In this document: positions 1-6,498 of the stretch, one piece after another
Numbering within the stretch: the first letter of the stretch is position 1
Layout: every line of letters starts with the position of its first letter
The notes under the pieces: generated by a model
Told to the model about the DNA's origin: nothing
Databases searched by the model: none
The model's input: the letters and a program-made list of their open reading frames with translations, nothing else
Position numbers and translations under genes: made by a program
NCBI GenBank assembly: GCA_041552135.1
Contig: JBFELL010000059.1
Coordinates: forward strand, 1 to 15,156
Origin: SZUA-186 sp041552135
GTDB lineage: Bacteria > Pseudomonadota > Gammaproteobacteria > UBA9214
Reading direction: 5' to 3'
DNA length: 15,156 nt

Positions 1-115
1 AAGGGGACAGATTTATTTGGCAAGCCACACCACTAAAGGGGACAGATTTATTTTGCAAGCCAAATAAATCTGTCCCCTTTAGTGTATCCCCTTTTGTTTG
101 TCCCCTTTGGGATGC
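1..115. repeat. GGGGACAG palindromic repeat cluster, locus 1
   Basis: A near-perfect inverted repeat has 23-bp arms at 31-53 and 62-84, each carrying GGGGACAGATTTATT or its complement, around an 8-nt loop at 54-61. A partial copy lies to the left (1-18) and a degenerate right-hand piece at 88-108 reads as two outward CCCC-TTT units. The outer piece is the reverse complement of the outer segment beside the copy at 12585-12646, so the loci share more than the core palindrome. The window edge truncates the left side. No gene is interrupted here. Family identity with mobile palindromes is inferred from the five copies in this window. Confidence 0.9.
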
Positions 116-161
116 TGGTGATAGTGCGGTAGGTTAGGCAAAGCGCAGCGTGCCCAGCAAA

Positions 162-225
162 GCCGCTGAAGCCGCTCCTGCCCGGGATCGTGACAACCGA
201 CCGTAGGAGCGAATTCATTCTCGAT
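162..225 (+). repeat. REP-like composite repeat, copy 1
   Basis: A left arm with GCCGCTCCTGCCCGG (171-185) is followed by ATCGTGACAACCG and then GTAGGAGCGAATTCATTC (203-220). The core contains GCGAAT-TC-ATTCnC, a small hairpin preceded by GTAG, as in bacterial REP sequences. The closest relative in the window is at 1191-1253, which has the same left arm, spacer and core. Cores at five places in the window all point the same way. No REP-associated transposase gene is present in the window. Confidence 0.8.
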
Positions 226-254
226 TGTTCCTGTCCTCTCCCAAAACGGCGCAG

Positions 255-286
255 GTCGGATCAGGTGCACAGCACCGTAATCCGAC
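255..286. repeat. GTCGGAT...ATCCGAC hairpin repeat, copy 1
   Basis: Seven-bp arms GTCGGAT (255-261) and ATCCGAC (280-286) enclose an inner GGTGC/GCACC stem. A second copy with different inner sequence lies at 1106-1135. Together with the other repeats this accounts for most of the 462-base gap before hicA, in which I see no convincing gene. Confidence 0.65.
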
Positions 287-293
287 ACTCCCT

Positions 294-324
294 GGTTGGG
301 ATAGGCCCTTCGGCTCACCCAACC
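294..324. repeat. GGTTGGG...CCCAACC hairpin repeat
   Basis: Seven-bp arms GGTTGGG (294-300) and CCCAACC (318-324) enclose an inner GGCCC-TTC-GGC-like stem. It lies directly after the GTCGGAT hairpin, forming a back-to-back pair of stem-loops. It could act in RNA as a processing or termination structure, but no gene reads into it from within the window. Confidence 0.55.
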
Positions 325-429
325 TGCAACAGTACAGTGCCCTGTCTGAGCGTCAGTCACGAACTCTCCGACTGCTCGCTTCACCGATGGTCATTACTGT
401 TGGTCGACATGCTGTTTCCCATGTCTCGA

Positions 430-457
430 TTGATTTAATGTGTATAGTGTGTATAAA
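430..457 (+). promoter_or_regulatory. Putative hicAB promoter and operator
   Basis: TTGATT (430-435) and TATAAA (452-457) are spaced by 16 bases, a good sigma70-type pair. The predicted transcript start falls at about 464, on top of the hicA ATG at 463, so the message may be leaderless. A direct repeat TGTATA-GTG-TGTATA (441-455) overlaps the -10 element and could be the operator for the ribbon-helix-helix domain of HicB, since autoregulation is usual for HicAB systems. The operator role is inference. Confidence 0.45.
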
Positions 458-462
458 TAGCA

Positions 463-654
463 ATGCGTAGCCGGGATGTCATCAGGCGGCTGGAGGCCGA
501 GGGCTGGGTGCTGAACCACGCCAAGGGTTCGCACTATCAGTACAAACACCCTGCCAGATCCGGCAAGGTGACCGTACCCCACCCGAGGAAGGACATACCC
601 GTGGGCACATTGCGCAGCATCTATCGCCAGGCCGGCTGGCGCCGGGGTGAGTGA
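463..654 (+). CDS. hicA: HicA-type mRNA interferase toxin
   Basis: This 63-residue protein has the usual HicA length and pattern: an N-terminal helix (SRDVIRRLEAEGW), then GSHYQYKHP with the catalytic His at residue 24, then a basic C-terminal segment with VPHPRKDIPVGTLRSI. The family adopts a double-stranded-RNA-binding-like fold and cleaves translated mRNA when not bound by HicB. The ATG at 463 has no clear ribosome binding site, which fits a leaderless message from the promoter just upstream. The stop is one base before the preferred hicB ATG, so the two genes are cotranscribed and probably translationally coupled. The gene sits between repeat clusters, as toxin-antitoxin pairs often do in variable chromosomal regions. 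Confidence 0.93.
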   Translation: MRSRDVIRRLEAEGWVLNHAKGSHYQYKHPARSGKVTVPHPRKDIPVGTLRSIYRQAGWRRGE

Positions 655-655
655 A

Positions 656-1069
656 ATGAGATATCCAGTCGTCATCCACAAAGACAAGACGTCTGACTAT
701 GGCGTCACGGTTCCGGATCTGCCCGGCTGCTTCTCCGCGGGCGATACCATGGAGGATGCACTCACCAATGTCATCGAGGCGATCGAGTGCCACCTGGAAG
801 GTCTGTTGCTGGACGGGGATGGAATCCCGCAGGCACAACCGGTCGAGTTCCACCTGAAGGACAGGCAACTTGCCGGTGGTACCTGGGCACTGGTGAGTGT
901 CGATCTTTCAAAACTCGCCAGCAAGGCGAAGCGCATCAATATCACGCTGCCGGAGCGGGTGCTGACACTTGTCGATGAACAGGCCAAACGCGAGGGGGAA
1001 TCGCGGTCCGGCCTGCTGGCACGCGCGGTGATGGAATACATCGGACGTCACAAGGTGGCGTCAGGGTAA
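656..1069 (+). CDS. hicB: HicB-family antitoxin with C-terminal ribbon-helix-helix domain
   Basis: Starting at ATG 656 the product has 137 residues. Residues 1-50 are the HicB RNase-H-like fold (MRYPVVIHKD, YGVTVPDLPGCFSAGDT, ALTNVIEAI). Residues about 92-130 form a ribbon-helix-helix DNA-binding domain (KRINITLPERVLTLVDEQ). The protein should bind and silence HicA and repress the operon. A GTG at 647 would add three residues and overlap hicA, but GGTGAG at 646-651 is well placed as a ribosome binding site for ATG 656 and the MRYPVV start is typical. Toxin-first gene order is standard for hicAB. No frame damage is seen, so the pair looks intact. Confidence 0.92.
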   Translation: MRYPVVIHKDKTSDYGVTVPDLPGCFSAGDTMEDALTNVIEAIECHLEGLLLDGDGIPQAQPVEFHLKDRQLAGGTWALVSVDLSKLASKAKRINITLPERVLTLVDEQAKREGESRSGLLARAVMEYIGRHKVASG

Positions 1070-1105
1070 TACCTGCCAGAGCGGCACGGCCGCGCATGGT
1101 TTTTT

Positions 1106-1135
1106 GTCGGATTACGGCCTTCGGCCTGATCCGAC
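1106..1135. repeat. GTCGGAT...ATCCGAC hairpin repeat, copy 2
   Basis: Arms GTCGGAT (1106-1112) and ATCCGAC (1129-1135) enclose an inner CGGCC-TTC-GGCC stem. It lies 36 bases after the hicB stop and could end or stabilise the hicAB transcript, although a T-run lies before rather than after it. It shares outer arms with 255-286. Confidence 0.6.
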
Positions 1136-1190
1136 CTGCCTGACTGCAGCAGGCGCGTTCTCCCCGGCGCGATCACCCCGTTACCGCAAC

Positions 1191-1253
1191 GCGGCGCAAG
1201 CCGCTCCTGCCCGGTATCGTGACAACCGGGGCAGGAGCGAATTCATCCGCGAT
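1191..1253 (+). repeat. REP-like composite repeat, copy 2
   Basis: AAGCCGCTCCTGCCCGG, ATCGTGACAACCG and then GCAGGAGCGAATTCATCCGC repeat the architecture of 162-225. Left-arm CGCTCCTGCC pairs with right-arm GGCAGGAGCG. The two copies flank the hicAB pair in direct orientation about 1 kb apart. Confidence 0.8.
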
Positions 1254-1350
1254 CAGGCTGAAGACAGACCCGGAACAATCGTAGCTGGAGCCGCCTGTCG
1301 TCATGCACAGACCGGGTTTGGCGTGTTGCACCGGGATGGCAGCGGAATCA

Positions 1351-1851
1351 TCAACCCGCTTTACTCGCGTGCCTTGCCTTCAGGTGCTCCACGTGTTCAA
1401 TGAGTGAATCCGTGGTTTCCTTGAGCAACTCCAGTTCCTCGATGGACAGATCATCCAGCTGCTCCAGGTTGTATTCGATGGTATCGACGATCTGCGTCGA
1501 GGGACGCTGCAGGGGGCGCAGGAAATAGGCGGTCACCGTGGCCACGATTGCCCCGAAAAAAAGCAGCGACCCCACGATGATCCAGATAGCGCCAATCACC
1601 TCCGACAGGCCGTTTACCGGCATATCGGCGATACCGGCCGTCGAAAAGGCGGCAATCCCCCAATACAGGGCCTTCCCGTAGGAGGTAATGCTGGTGCCCT
1701 CGGCGTCCTGCTCGCCAAGATAGATACCGGCGGCAAAAAGCATCCATAGCACCACCAGCAGAACTGCCATCTTGATAACCGGCGTGTGAGTGACCACATC
1801 ATGTATGAACTTCTTGCTTCGCCTGTTCAGGCCGCTTTTCCTTCTTTTCAT
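1351..1851 (-). CDS. Two-TM ion-channel-like protein with non-canonical selectivity filter
   Basis: The 166-residue product has the layout of a small bacterial K+-channel subunit: basic N-terminus (1-15), TM1 about 28-45, pore helix about 58-70 (YGKALYWGIAAFS), filter position 71-76, TM2 about 84-110, then a charged helical tail about 122-160 that may form a coiled coil. Where K+ channels have TVGYGD this protein has TAGIAD: the first Gly and the Asp remain, but the second Gly and Tyr are gone. Ion selectivity is therefore uncertain. The ATG at 1851 is preceded by AAAGGAACA, a good ribosome binding site. It sits divergently from the EIIA-CBS/permease operon in a block of ion-transport genes. 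Channel fold is likely; conduction and the ion are inference. Confidence 0.78.
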   Translation of the reverse strand: MKRRKSGLNRRSKKFIHDVVTHTPVIKMAVLLVVLWMLFAAGIYLGEQDAEGTSITSYGKALYWGIAAFSTAGIADMPVNGLSEVIGAIWIIVGSLLFFGAIVATVTAYFLRPLQRPSTQIVDTIEYNLEQLDDLSIEELELLKETTDSLIEHVEHLKARHASKAG

Positions 1852-2209
1852 TGTTCCTTTTCTCGCATCCGATCGAAACGCCGGTCCGCCGTCCGCCTCC
1901 GGGCCAGTGCTGCTGAATATCTTACAGAGACCGGTCTGTATCAGAAAACCGGGGTCACGGTCATGTGCCAGGCCCTTCGCAGTAGCGGACCCGACCGGCC
2001 GGCTGGCATGTTTACTTGATCGAGGCCAAATTACCAGTGGATTATATGTGATAGTTTTTTACCTGTTCAGCGGCAGTCCGGGCATCGAGTCCACGGCTGT
2101 GTTTTGCGGCATGACCTGGCACCCTGGCTTCCTGCCCGAACCTGAACACGGGGCATGCTGGTTGCGGCAGGCCTCGCGCTGACATCCCGGGGCCCGTAAG
2201 GAGCACCGC
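1852..2209. other. Divergent intergenic region without a supported gene
   Basis: This 358-base gap separates the channel gene (-) from the EIIA-CBS gene (+), so it should hold both promoters. An AT-rich patch at about 2026-2056 (TTATATGTGATAGTTTTTT) is the likeliest promoter zone for the rightward operon, but I cannot fit a convincing -35/-10 pair. Open frames here have no recognisable protein features. Confidence 0.4.
2198..2203 (+). promoter_or_regulatory. Shine-Dalgarno site fixing the TTG start at 2210
   Basis: AAGGAG ends six bases before TTG at 2210-2212. This near-ideal site supports the unusual TTG initiation codon for the EIIA-CBS gene. Confidence 0.75.
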
Positions 2210-3163
2210 TTGACTGACGAAGACCTCAAGCTTTCCTCGCTGTTCACCCCGGCGCAGGTAGTGTGTCATCTGGAGAATATGACCTGTCATGAAATCTTCA
2301 GGCACCTGCTTGAACTGCTTGGCAGGACGAACCATTCCTTCGATGTCGAGCGCGCCTATGCACAGATCCTGAAACGCAACAGCTGCGGGATCACGTTCGC
2401 CACGCCCGAAGTGGCTGTCGTCCATGTGCGCGTCGAGGGGCTGGAGCGACTGCACATGGCGGTCGGTACCAGCCAGCAGGCACCCCGCTGTGTGGCATCA
2501 CTCGAGGGCGGCGACTGCGCCGCGGGCGGGGAGGATGCGATAAAACTGGTTGTGATGATCCTGGCACCCCTGGATGATCCCGCAGGCTATCTGCGCGCCA
2601 TCGCCGCGCTGTCCAGGACCTGTCGCCAGCCGGGCTTTGTTGAGCGCGTCATCACCCTCGATGAGCCGGAGCAGGTATGGCAAGCGTTCGACAAATCGAA
2701 CGAGCATCTTCCTTCCTATGTCAAGGCAGCTGATATCATGCGCTGTGATTTTCCCCTGCTGCATGAAACCGATTCACTGAGCAACGCCATCGATGCCTTC
2801 TGCCAGCTCGACGTGAGCGAGCTGCCCGTTGTCGATGCTGACGGTGACCTGGCCGGCATCGTCACCCAGGATGAACTCATCCGTGTGTGCCTGCCGGAAT
2901 ACATCACCTGGATGGAAGACCTGTCACCGATACTGAACTTCGAGCCGTTTGCCGAGGTCCTGCGGCGGGAGTCCAGCGTGCCGGTGATCGAGATCATGCT
3001 GTTTGAAGACCGCTATGCGACAGTAGGCGAGGACAGTCCGGCAATACAGGTCGCCAAGCTAATGATGCGCCGCAATGTTCGCCAGGTCTATGTCGTCCGC
3101 GACAAGAGGCTCATGGGCGTCATCACCATTCAGGATTTCATACACAAGGTCCTGCGGGCCTGA
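2210..3163 (+). CDS. PTS EIIA-like domain fused to a CBS domain pair
   Basis: The 317-residue soluble protein begins with a fructose/nitrogen-type EIIA-like domain (about 1-150). The segment ITFATPEVAVVHVRVEGL matches the EIIA active-site loop, with His72 in the place of the phosphorylated His; the usual GxAxPHxR is degenerate (EVAVVHVR). Two CBS motifs follow at about 172-228 (ADIMRCDF, ELPVVDADGDLAGIVTQDEL) and 255-315 (PVIEIMLFEDR, VRQVYVVRDKRLMGVITIQD). CBS pairs commonly bind adenine nucleotides. No EIIB or EIIC domain is present, so a regulatory role is more likely than sugar uptake. It ends 19 bases before the permease TTG start, which suggests an operon and control of that permease by phosphorylation or energy state; this is inference. 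Confidence 0.85.
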   Translation: MTDEDLKLSSLFTPAQVVCHLENMTCHEIFRHLLELLGRTNHSFDVERAYAQILKRNSCGITFATPEVAVVHVRVEGLERLHMAVGTSQQAPRCVASLEGGDCAAGGEDAIKLVVMILAPLDDPAGYLRAIAALSRTCRQPGFVERVITLDEPEQVWQAFDKSNEHLPSYVKAADIMRCDFPLLHETDSLSNAIDAFCQLDVSELPVVDADGDLAGIVTQDELIRVCLPEYITWMEDLSPILNFEPFAEVLRRESSVPVIEIMLFEDRYATVGEDSPAIQVAKLMMRRNVRQVYVVRDKRLMGVITIQDFIHKVLRA

Positions 3164-3167
3164 GACC

Positions 3168-3173
3168 GGAGGG
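3168..3173 (+). promoter_or_regulatory. Shine-Dalgarno site fixing the permease start at 3183
   Basis: GGAGGG lies nine bases before TTG 3183-3185. It favours this TTG over the upstream in-frame ATG at 3075, which would overlap the preceding gene by 89 bases. Confidence 0.65.
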
Positions 3174-3182
3174 AAACTGGAA

Positions 3183-4616
3183 TTGCACGGAAGCAGTGCT
3201 GATAACCCGCTGTCCGGTGTCGAACTGGCGGTGCGATTTGGCATACTTGCATTCGCCAGTGCCATTATAGGCGCCCTTGTCCATTACGCCTGGGGCCTGA
3301 GCGGCGCACAAACCATATCGGTTACGGTTTTTCTGATCATCATCCTGGCCACCCTGTTCTTCTGGAATTTCAGGCTGGCCATTGCCTTCATCGGCCTGCC
3401 GGTCCTGATACTGACCGGGACGCTGGAACTCGAGTGCTTCAGGCAGCACTGTTCACTTGAGGTAATACTTTTCCTGATCGGCATGATGGTGGTCGTCGGC
3501 GGCTTGCGTGATCTCGGCTTTTTTACCTGGATTATCCAGTCCATTCTCAAGATGAAGGGCATGACCGGTATGCGCTTTGTGCTCGTCTCGGCCGGCGCCT
3601 CCGCCTTGACGGCATCCATGGTGGACGAAGTCACGAGCATACTCTTCATGGCCGCCCTGATATTCCAGGTTTGCGATGTCCTCAAGGTGCGGCCGGTCCC
3701 CTTCCTGATCATCTGCGTCATGGCAACCAATGTGGGCAGCGCGGGCACCATGCTCGGCAATCCGGTCGGCATCCTCATCGGCAGCCGCGCCGGCCTGACA
3801 TTCGAGGATTTCATGCTCTGGGCCTTCCCGGTGATGCTGCTGTCCCTGATTGCAACCATCGCACTGCTGATCGTCTGGTACCGGCCGGAAATAGGCGAAC
3901 TCGACAAACGCCTGAAACAGCGACGCAAACACGCCCTGCCGCTGGGGCCGACGGTTGCCGTGCCCTTCCGGGCCGGCCTGCTGCTTATCGGTGGAACGAT
4001 CGGACTGGTGGCACTGCACCACAGGATCGAGCTGCTGCTGGGGCTGGAGACGAACACCGTGCTGTACATGGCGCCCCTGCTCGCCGCGGGGATCGTGATG
4101 ATCTGGCGCCGGGGACGGGCCCGTTACTACATCGAGCACGATGTCGAGTGGTGGACACTGCTGTTCTTCCTGATGCTGTTCGGCGTCGCAGGAACACTGC
4201 AGTACACCGAGGTGACCGGTGAAATCGCCTCGTCGCTGAAGAACATCGTCGGGACGGATATCAATATCATGGTTCCCCTGGTCATGTTCATGGCCGCGAT
4301 CGGATCGGCCTTTATCGACAATGTGATTTTTGTTGCCGCCTTCATACCGGTATTGCAGGAACTCATCGGTCATGCACCGGCCGTGCATCCGGCATGGTGG
4401 GCCCTGCTGTTCGGCGCCTGCTTCGGCGGCAATATCACCATGATCGGCAGCACCGCCAATATCGTCGCCCTGGGCATGATGGAAAAGCGTTACCGGACCC
4501 GGATCAACTTCCTGGAATGGTTTCGCGTTGGCCTGGCAGCGGGCACCACTGCCTGTCTGATCGCCTGGCTGGCACTGCTGGTGACGGGGCCGCTCATGCC
4601 CGGCGCCCAGGCCTGA
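3183..4616 (+). CDS. ArsB/NhaD-type (ion transporter superfamily) permease
   Basis: From TTG 3183 the product is 477 residues with roughly eleven hydrophobic segments in two related halves. The first half carries SMVDEVTSILFMAALIF and then TNVGSAGTMLGNPVGILIG, the counterpart of the NxGGxxTxIGDPPN loop of ArsB, NhaD and P-protein families. The second half repeats the pattern with SAFIDNVIFVAAFIP and NITMIGSTANIVALG. The first loop has GNPVG instead of GDPPN, so substrate cannot be read from it; Na+/H+ exchange, oxyanion export or dicarboxylate uptake are all possible in this superfamily. It is the second gene of the EIIA-CBS operon and converges with the CPA2 antiporter gene, 30 bases separating the two stops. 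Confidence 0.82.
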   Translation: MHGSSADNPLSGVELAVRFGILAFASAIIGALVHYAWGLSGAQTISVTVFLIIILATLFFWNFRLAIAFIGLPVLILTGTLELECFRQHCSLEVILFLIGMMVVVGGLRDLGFFTWIIQSILKMKGMTGMRFVLVSAGASALTASMVDEVTSILFMAALIFQVCDVLKVRPVPFLIICVMATNVGSAGTMLGNPVGILIGSRAGLTFEDFMLWAFPVMLLSLIATIALLIVWYRPEIGELDKRLKQRRKHALPLGPTVAVPFRAGLLLIGGTIGLVALHHRIELLLGLETNTVLYMAPLLAAGIVMIWRRGRARYYIEHDVEWWTLLFFLMLFGVAGTLQYTEVTGEIASSLKNIVGTDINIMVPLVMFMAAIGSAFIDNVIFVAAFIPVLQELIGHAPAVHPAWWALLFGACFGGNITMIGSTANIVALGMMEKRYRTRINFLEWFRVGLAAGTTACLIAWLALLVTGPLMPGAQA

Positions 4617-4630
4617 AGCAGCCCGTCTGC

Positions 4631-4668
4631 CGATTCGCAATGGGGGTTATTGACCGGCGTGCGAATCG
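4631..4668. repeat. Inverted repeat between convergent permease and antiporter genes
   Basis: Nine-bp arms CGATTCGCA (4631-4639) and TGCGAATCG (4660-4668) span the antiporter stop codon at 4647-4649. Without a T-run it is a weak terminator candidate, but it is the only structure in the 30-base gap between two converging genes. Confidence 0.35.
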
Positions 4669-6023
4669 CTGCGCATGGCCATGCCCAGCATCAGCGGCGT
4701 CACCAGCGTGGTAACCACCACCACAAGCACCACCACAGTGAACATGGCAGCGTCGATCACTCCAAGACTCTTGCCGATGAAGGCAAACGCCAGCCCCACC
4801 TCCCCTCTTGGCATCATGCCGATGCCAACGGCAGTCCGGTTGACCCTGCCACGCGCACCCAGGCCGCTCACCCACTTGCCGATGACTGCCGCTGCGAGCA
4901 GTCCCGCCAGGATATAGACGAGCTGCCAGTCAAGCAGTGTTTCCAGCTTGACCTGAATGCCCATCAGGACGAAAAAGACGGGAACGATAATGACCTCGAG
5001 GGGTGCGAAAAGCTCCTTGATGGTGTGCTTTTCCCGATGCCGATCACCCCATGTCCTGAAGTGGCTTTCATGCATCAGCAGTCCCGCGGCAAACGCGCCG
5101 ACGATAGGCGACAATTGCACGAGCGCTGCCATGCCGGCAAGCAATATCACCAGGATAAACGAGACGAACAGCTTGGCCTCCAGCACACTGAGACGGCGCA
5201 GCATCGAAATGAGAAATCTCAGGAAAACCGGACCCAGGCCAAAGGCACACACCAGAAACAGGCTGGCCCGTATAGTGGTGCGGCCAATGTCACCGAGCGC
5301 TGCGCTCCCGGTGACCGCTATGCCCGAGGCGATGGCAAGCATGACAAGCCCGAGAAAATCGTCCATGGCCGCTGCGCCGAAAATGATCCGGGCCTCCCTG
5401 GAATCGTTCTTGTGCAATCGGGAAAAAACGCCTGAAGTCACAGCAAAACCGGTTGTACCCAGTGTTGCGGCGATAAAAATATGCCCAACATGGGATATGC
5501 CGGAGGCAAGCACCAGGACAACCATGAATCCCAGCACCATGGGGGTGAACGCCCCGATGACCGCCACTTTCAGCGAGTCTGAATCGAGGCTGCGCAACTG
5601 CGAGATCACATAGGTGCCGAGCCCGATGTGAAACATGATAAATATCAGGCCATAGCGCAAAAACAGGTCAGCCGCCTGGGAGATTTGCAGATACTGGCTT
5701 CCGCTGTGGCTGCGGAGAACATCAATGGCCTTGCTGCCGGCCTCATCGCCCAGCACCATCCGTGTCGCCTCATCCCATGAGTGACCGGAGAGCGCCAGCC
5801 GCGCCACTTCGACACAACTGGTTCCCTCACGCAGTACCACCATGAGTTCATAGCCCCAGAAGTAGAAGAGATTACCGATGAGTATTCCTGTCAGCAGCTC
5901 GCCAAAGACTGTGGGCAGTCCGAGTTTCCGCGCACCGATTCGGCCCAGCAGCGCCAACGACAGGATCATGACGATCCCGAACAGGAGCGAAACCGTGGTA
6001 ATGCCTTCAGCGACAGGAGTCAT
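4647..6023 (-). CDS. CPA2-family cation:proton antiporter
   Basis: From ATG 6023 the product is 458 residues with about 12-13 membrane spans. The start matches family form (MTPVAEGITTVSLLFGIV, then GLPTVFGELLTGILIG). Asp221-Asp222 in GAAAMDDFLGLVML are the paired acidic residues of the ion-binding site in electrogenic Na+/H+ antiporters of this superfamily. Later segments SPIVGAFAAGLLMHES, VPVFFVLMGIQV and GMMPRGEVGLAFAFIGKSLG are typical CPA2 sequences. There is no C-terminal TrkA-N domain, so it is not a KefB/KefC-type K+ system of full length. An extra soluble stretch of about 55 residues (roughly 60-115) lies between the first helices. An alternative TTG at 6083 would add 20 hydrophilic residues but lies inside a hairpin. 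An FNR-type site upstream suggests oxygen control. Confidence 0.9.
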   Translation of the reverse strand: MTPVAEGITTVSLLFGIVMILSLALLGRIGARKLGLPTVFGELLTGILIGNLFYFWGYELMVVLREGTSCVEVARLALSGHSWDEATRMVLGDEAGSKAIDVLRSHSGSQYLQISQAADLFLRYGLIFIMFHIGLGTYVISQLRSLDSDSLKVAVIGAFTPMVLGFMVVLVLASGISHVGHIFIAATLGTTGFAVTSGVFSRLHKNDSREARIIFGAAAMDDFLGLVMLAIASGIAVTGSAALGDIGRTTIRASLFLVCAFGLGPVFLRFLISMLRRLSVLEAKLFVSFILVILLAGMAALVQLSPIVGAFAAGLLMHESHFRTWGDRHREKHTIKELFAPLEVIIVPVFFVLMGIQVKLETLLDWQLVYILAGLLAAAVIGKWVSGLGARGRVNRTAVGIGMMPRGEVGLAFAFIGKSLGVIDAAMFTVVVLVVVVTTLVTPLMLGMAMRSDSHAGQ

Positions 6024-6080
6024 AGGCAGGCATTCGAGGTCATGTTGATGAGCCGGGTTAACGGGAACCGAAGCGTGCTG

Positions 6081-6102
6081 CAACCGCTATCCATGGCGGT
6101 TG
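6081..6102. repeat. Hairpin in the antiporter leader
   Basis: Perfect 7-bp arms CAACCGC (6081-6087) and GCGGTTG (6096-6102) with an 8-nt loop. If transcription starts near 6147 this is a stem-loop in the antiporter 5' leader, about 60 bases before the ATG. It contains the alternative TTG start at 6083, which makes that start less attractive. Confidence 0.45.
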
Positions 6103-6153
6103 AAAGCAATCCTGCGGGATTTTCATGCCCGCCGCACCTGGCAACCAGCTGCG

Positions 6154-6195
6154 ATATTCAGCGATTGCGGAATATTTTCCATTGATTCATATCAA
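6154..6195 (-). promoter_or_regulatory. FNR/Anr-type site and class II promoter for the antiporter
   Basis: TTGATTCATATCAA at 6182-6195 is a perfect match to the FNR/Anr/CRP-like consensus TTGAT-N4-ATCAA. If it is centred at -41.5 for a leftward promoter, the start falls at about 6147. The matching -10 position (6154-6159) reads GAATAT on the minus strand, keeping the important A and T positions of TATAAT. The antiporter ATG would then be 124 bases downstream. No rightward gene lies nearby, since uvrA reads towards the site from the other side. The box is direct observation; its use is inference. Confidence 0.65.
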
Positions 6196-6475
6196 GAAAC
6201 GGCGTGTATCCCTGTACAAAAACGCAACTGAAATCCTCGTTATGCCAGCCGCCTTCCTGCACGCTGACGGCATAGCCACCTCAGGGGAATTATGCGCTTC
6301 ACCCGCTGCCGGGCAGTGAATTCCCGGTATCGGCAGGGAGACCGCCCCGCGGGAATGCCGTATGCCTTGCTGCAGGAACGAAATCAGCCGCGCCGGCCCG
6401 TCAGGGCAGAAACCCGCAACGGCACATCGCGACAACCCCTCGTCGGGTTACGCCCTTCGGGCCAGCCCAGGCCGA
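6196..6475. other. Gap downstream of uvrA with several inverted repeats
   Basis: No gene is supported. CTGCCG (6306-6311) pairs with CGGCAG (6331-6336), enclosing CCGGG/CCCGG. GCCC-TTC-GGGC at 6452-6462 forms a tight hairpin within CGTCGGGTTACGCCC, of the same style as the hairpins at 255-324. These could terminate or stabilise the end of the uvrA transcript, which enters from the right. Confidence 0.4.
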
Positions 6476-6498
6476 GCAGGAGCGAATTCATTCGCAAT
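6476..6498 (+). repeat. REP-like core, copy 3, overlapping the uvrA stop
   Basis: GCAGGAGCGAATTCATTCGC (6476-6495) is the shared REP core. On the opposite strand it supplies the last uvrA codons: CAT-TGC-GAA-TGA encodes His-Cys-Glu-stop. The coding frame therefore ends within the repeat, and the original uvrA terminus was probably replaced or extended by it. Confidence 0.85.

Noticed and set aside
1790..2182. 130-codon open frame on + overlapping the channel gene start
   Set aside because: Has a hydrophobic start, but overlaps the channel gene antisense, lacks a ribosome binding site and has no family features further on.
3075..3182. ATG at 3075 as the permease start
   Set aside because: It would overlap the EIIA-CBS gene by 89 bases and add a non-membrane peptide; TTG 3183 has GGAGGG at good spacing.
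3453..4640. 395-codon open frame on - opposite the permease
   Set aside because: His/Gln/Asp-rich low-complexity translation without motifs; it is the shadow of a clear membrane protein gene on +.
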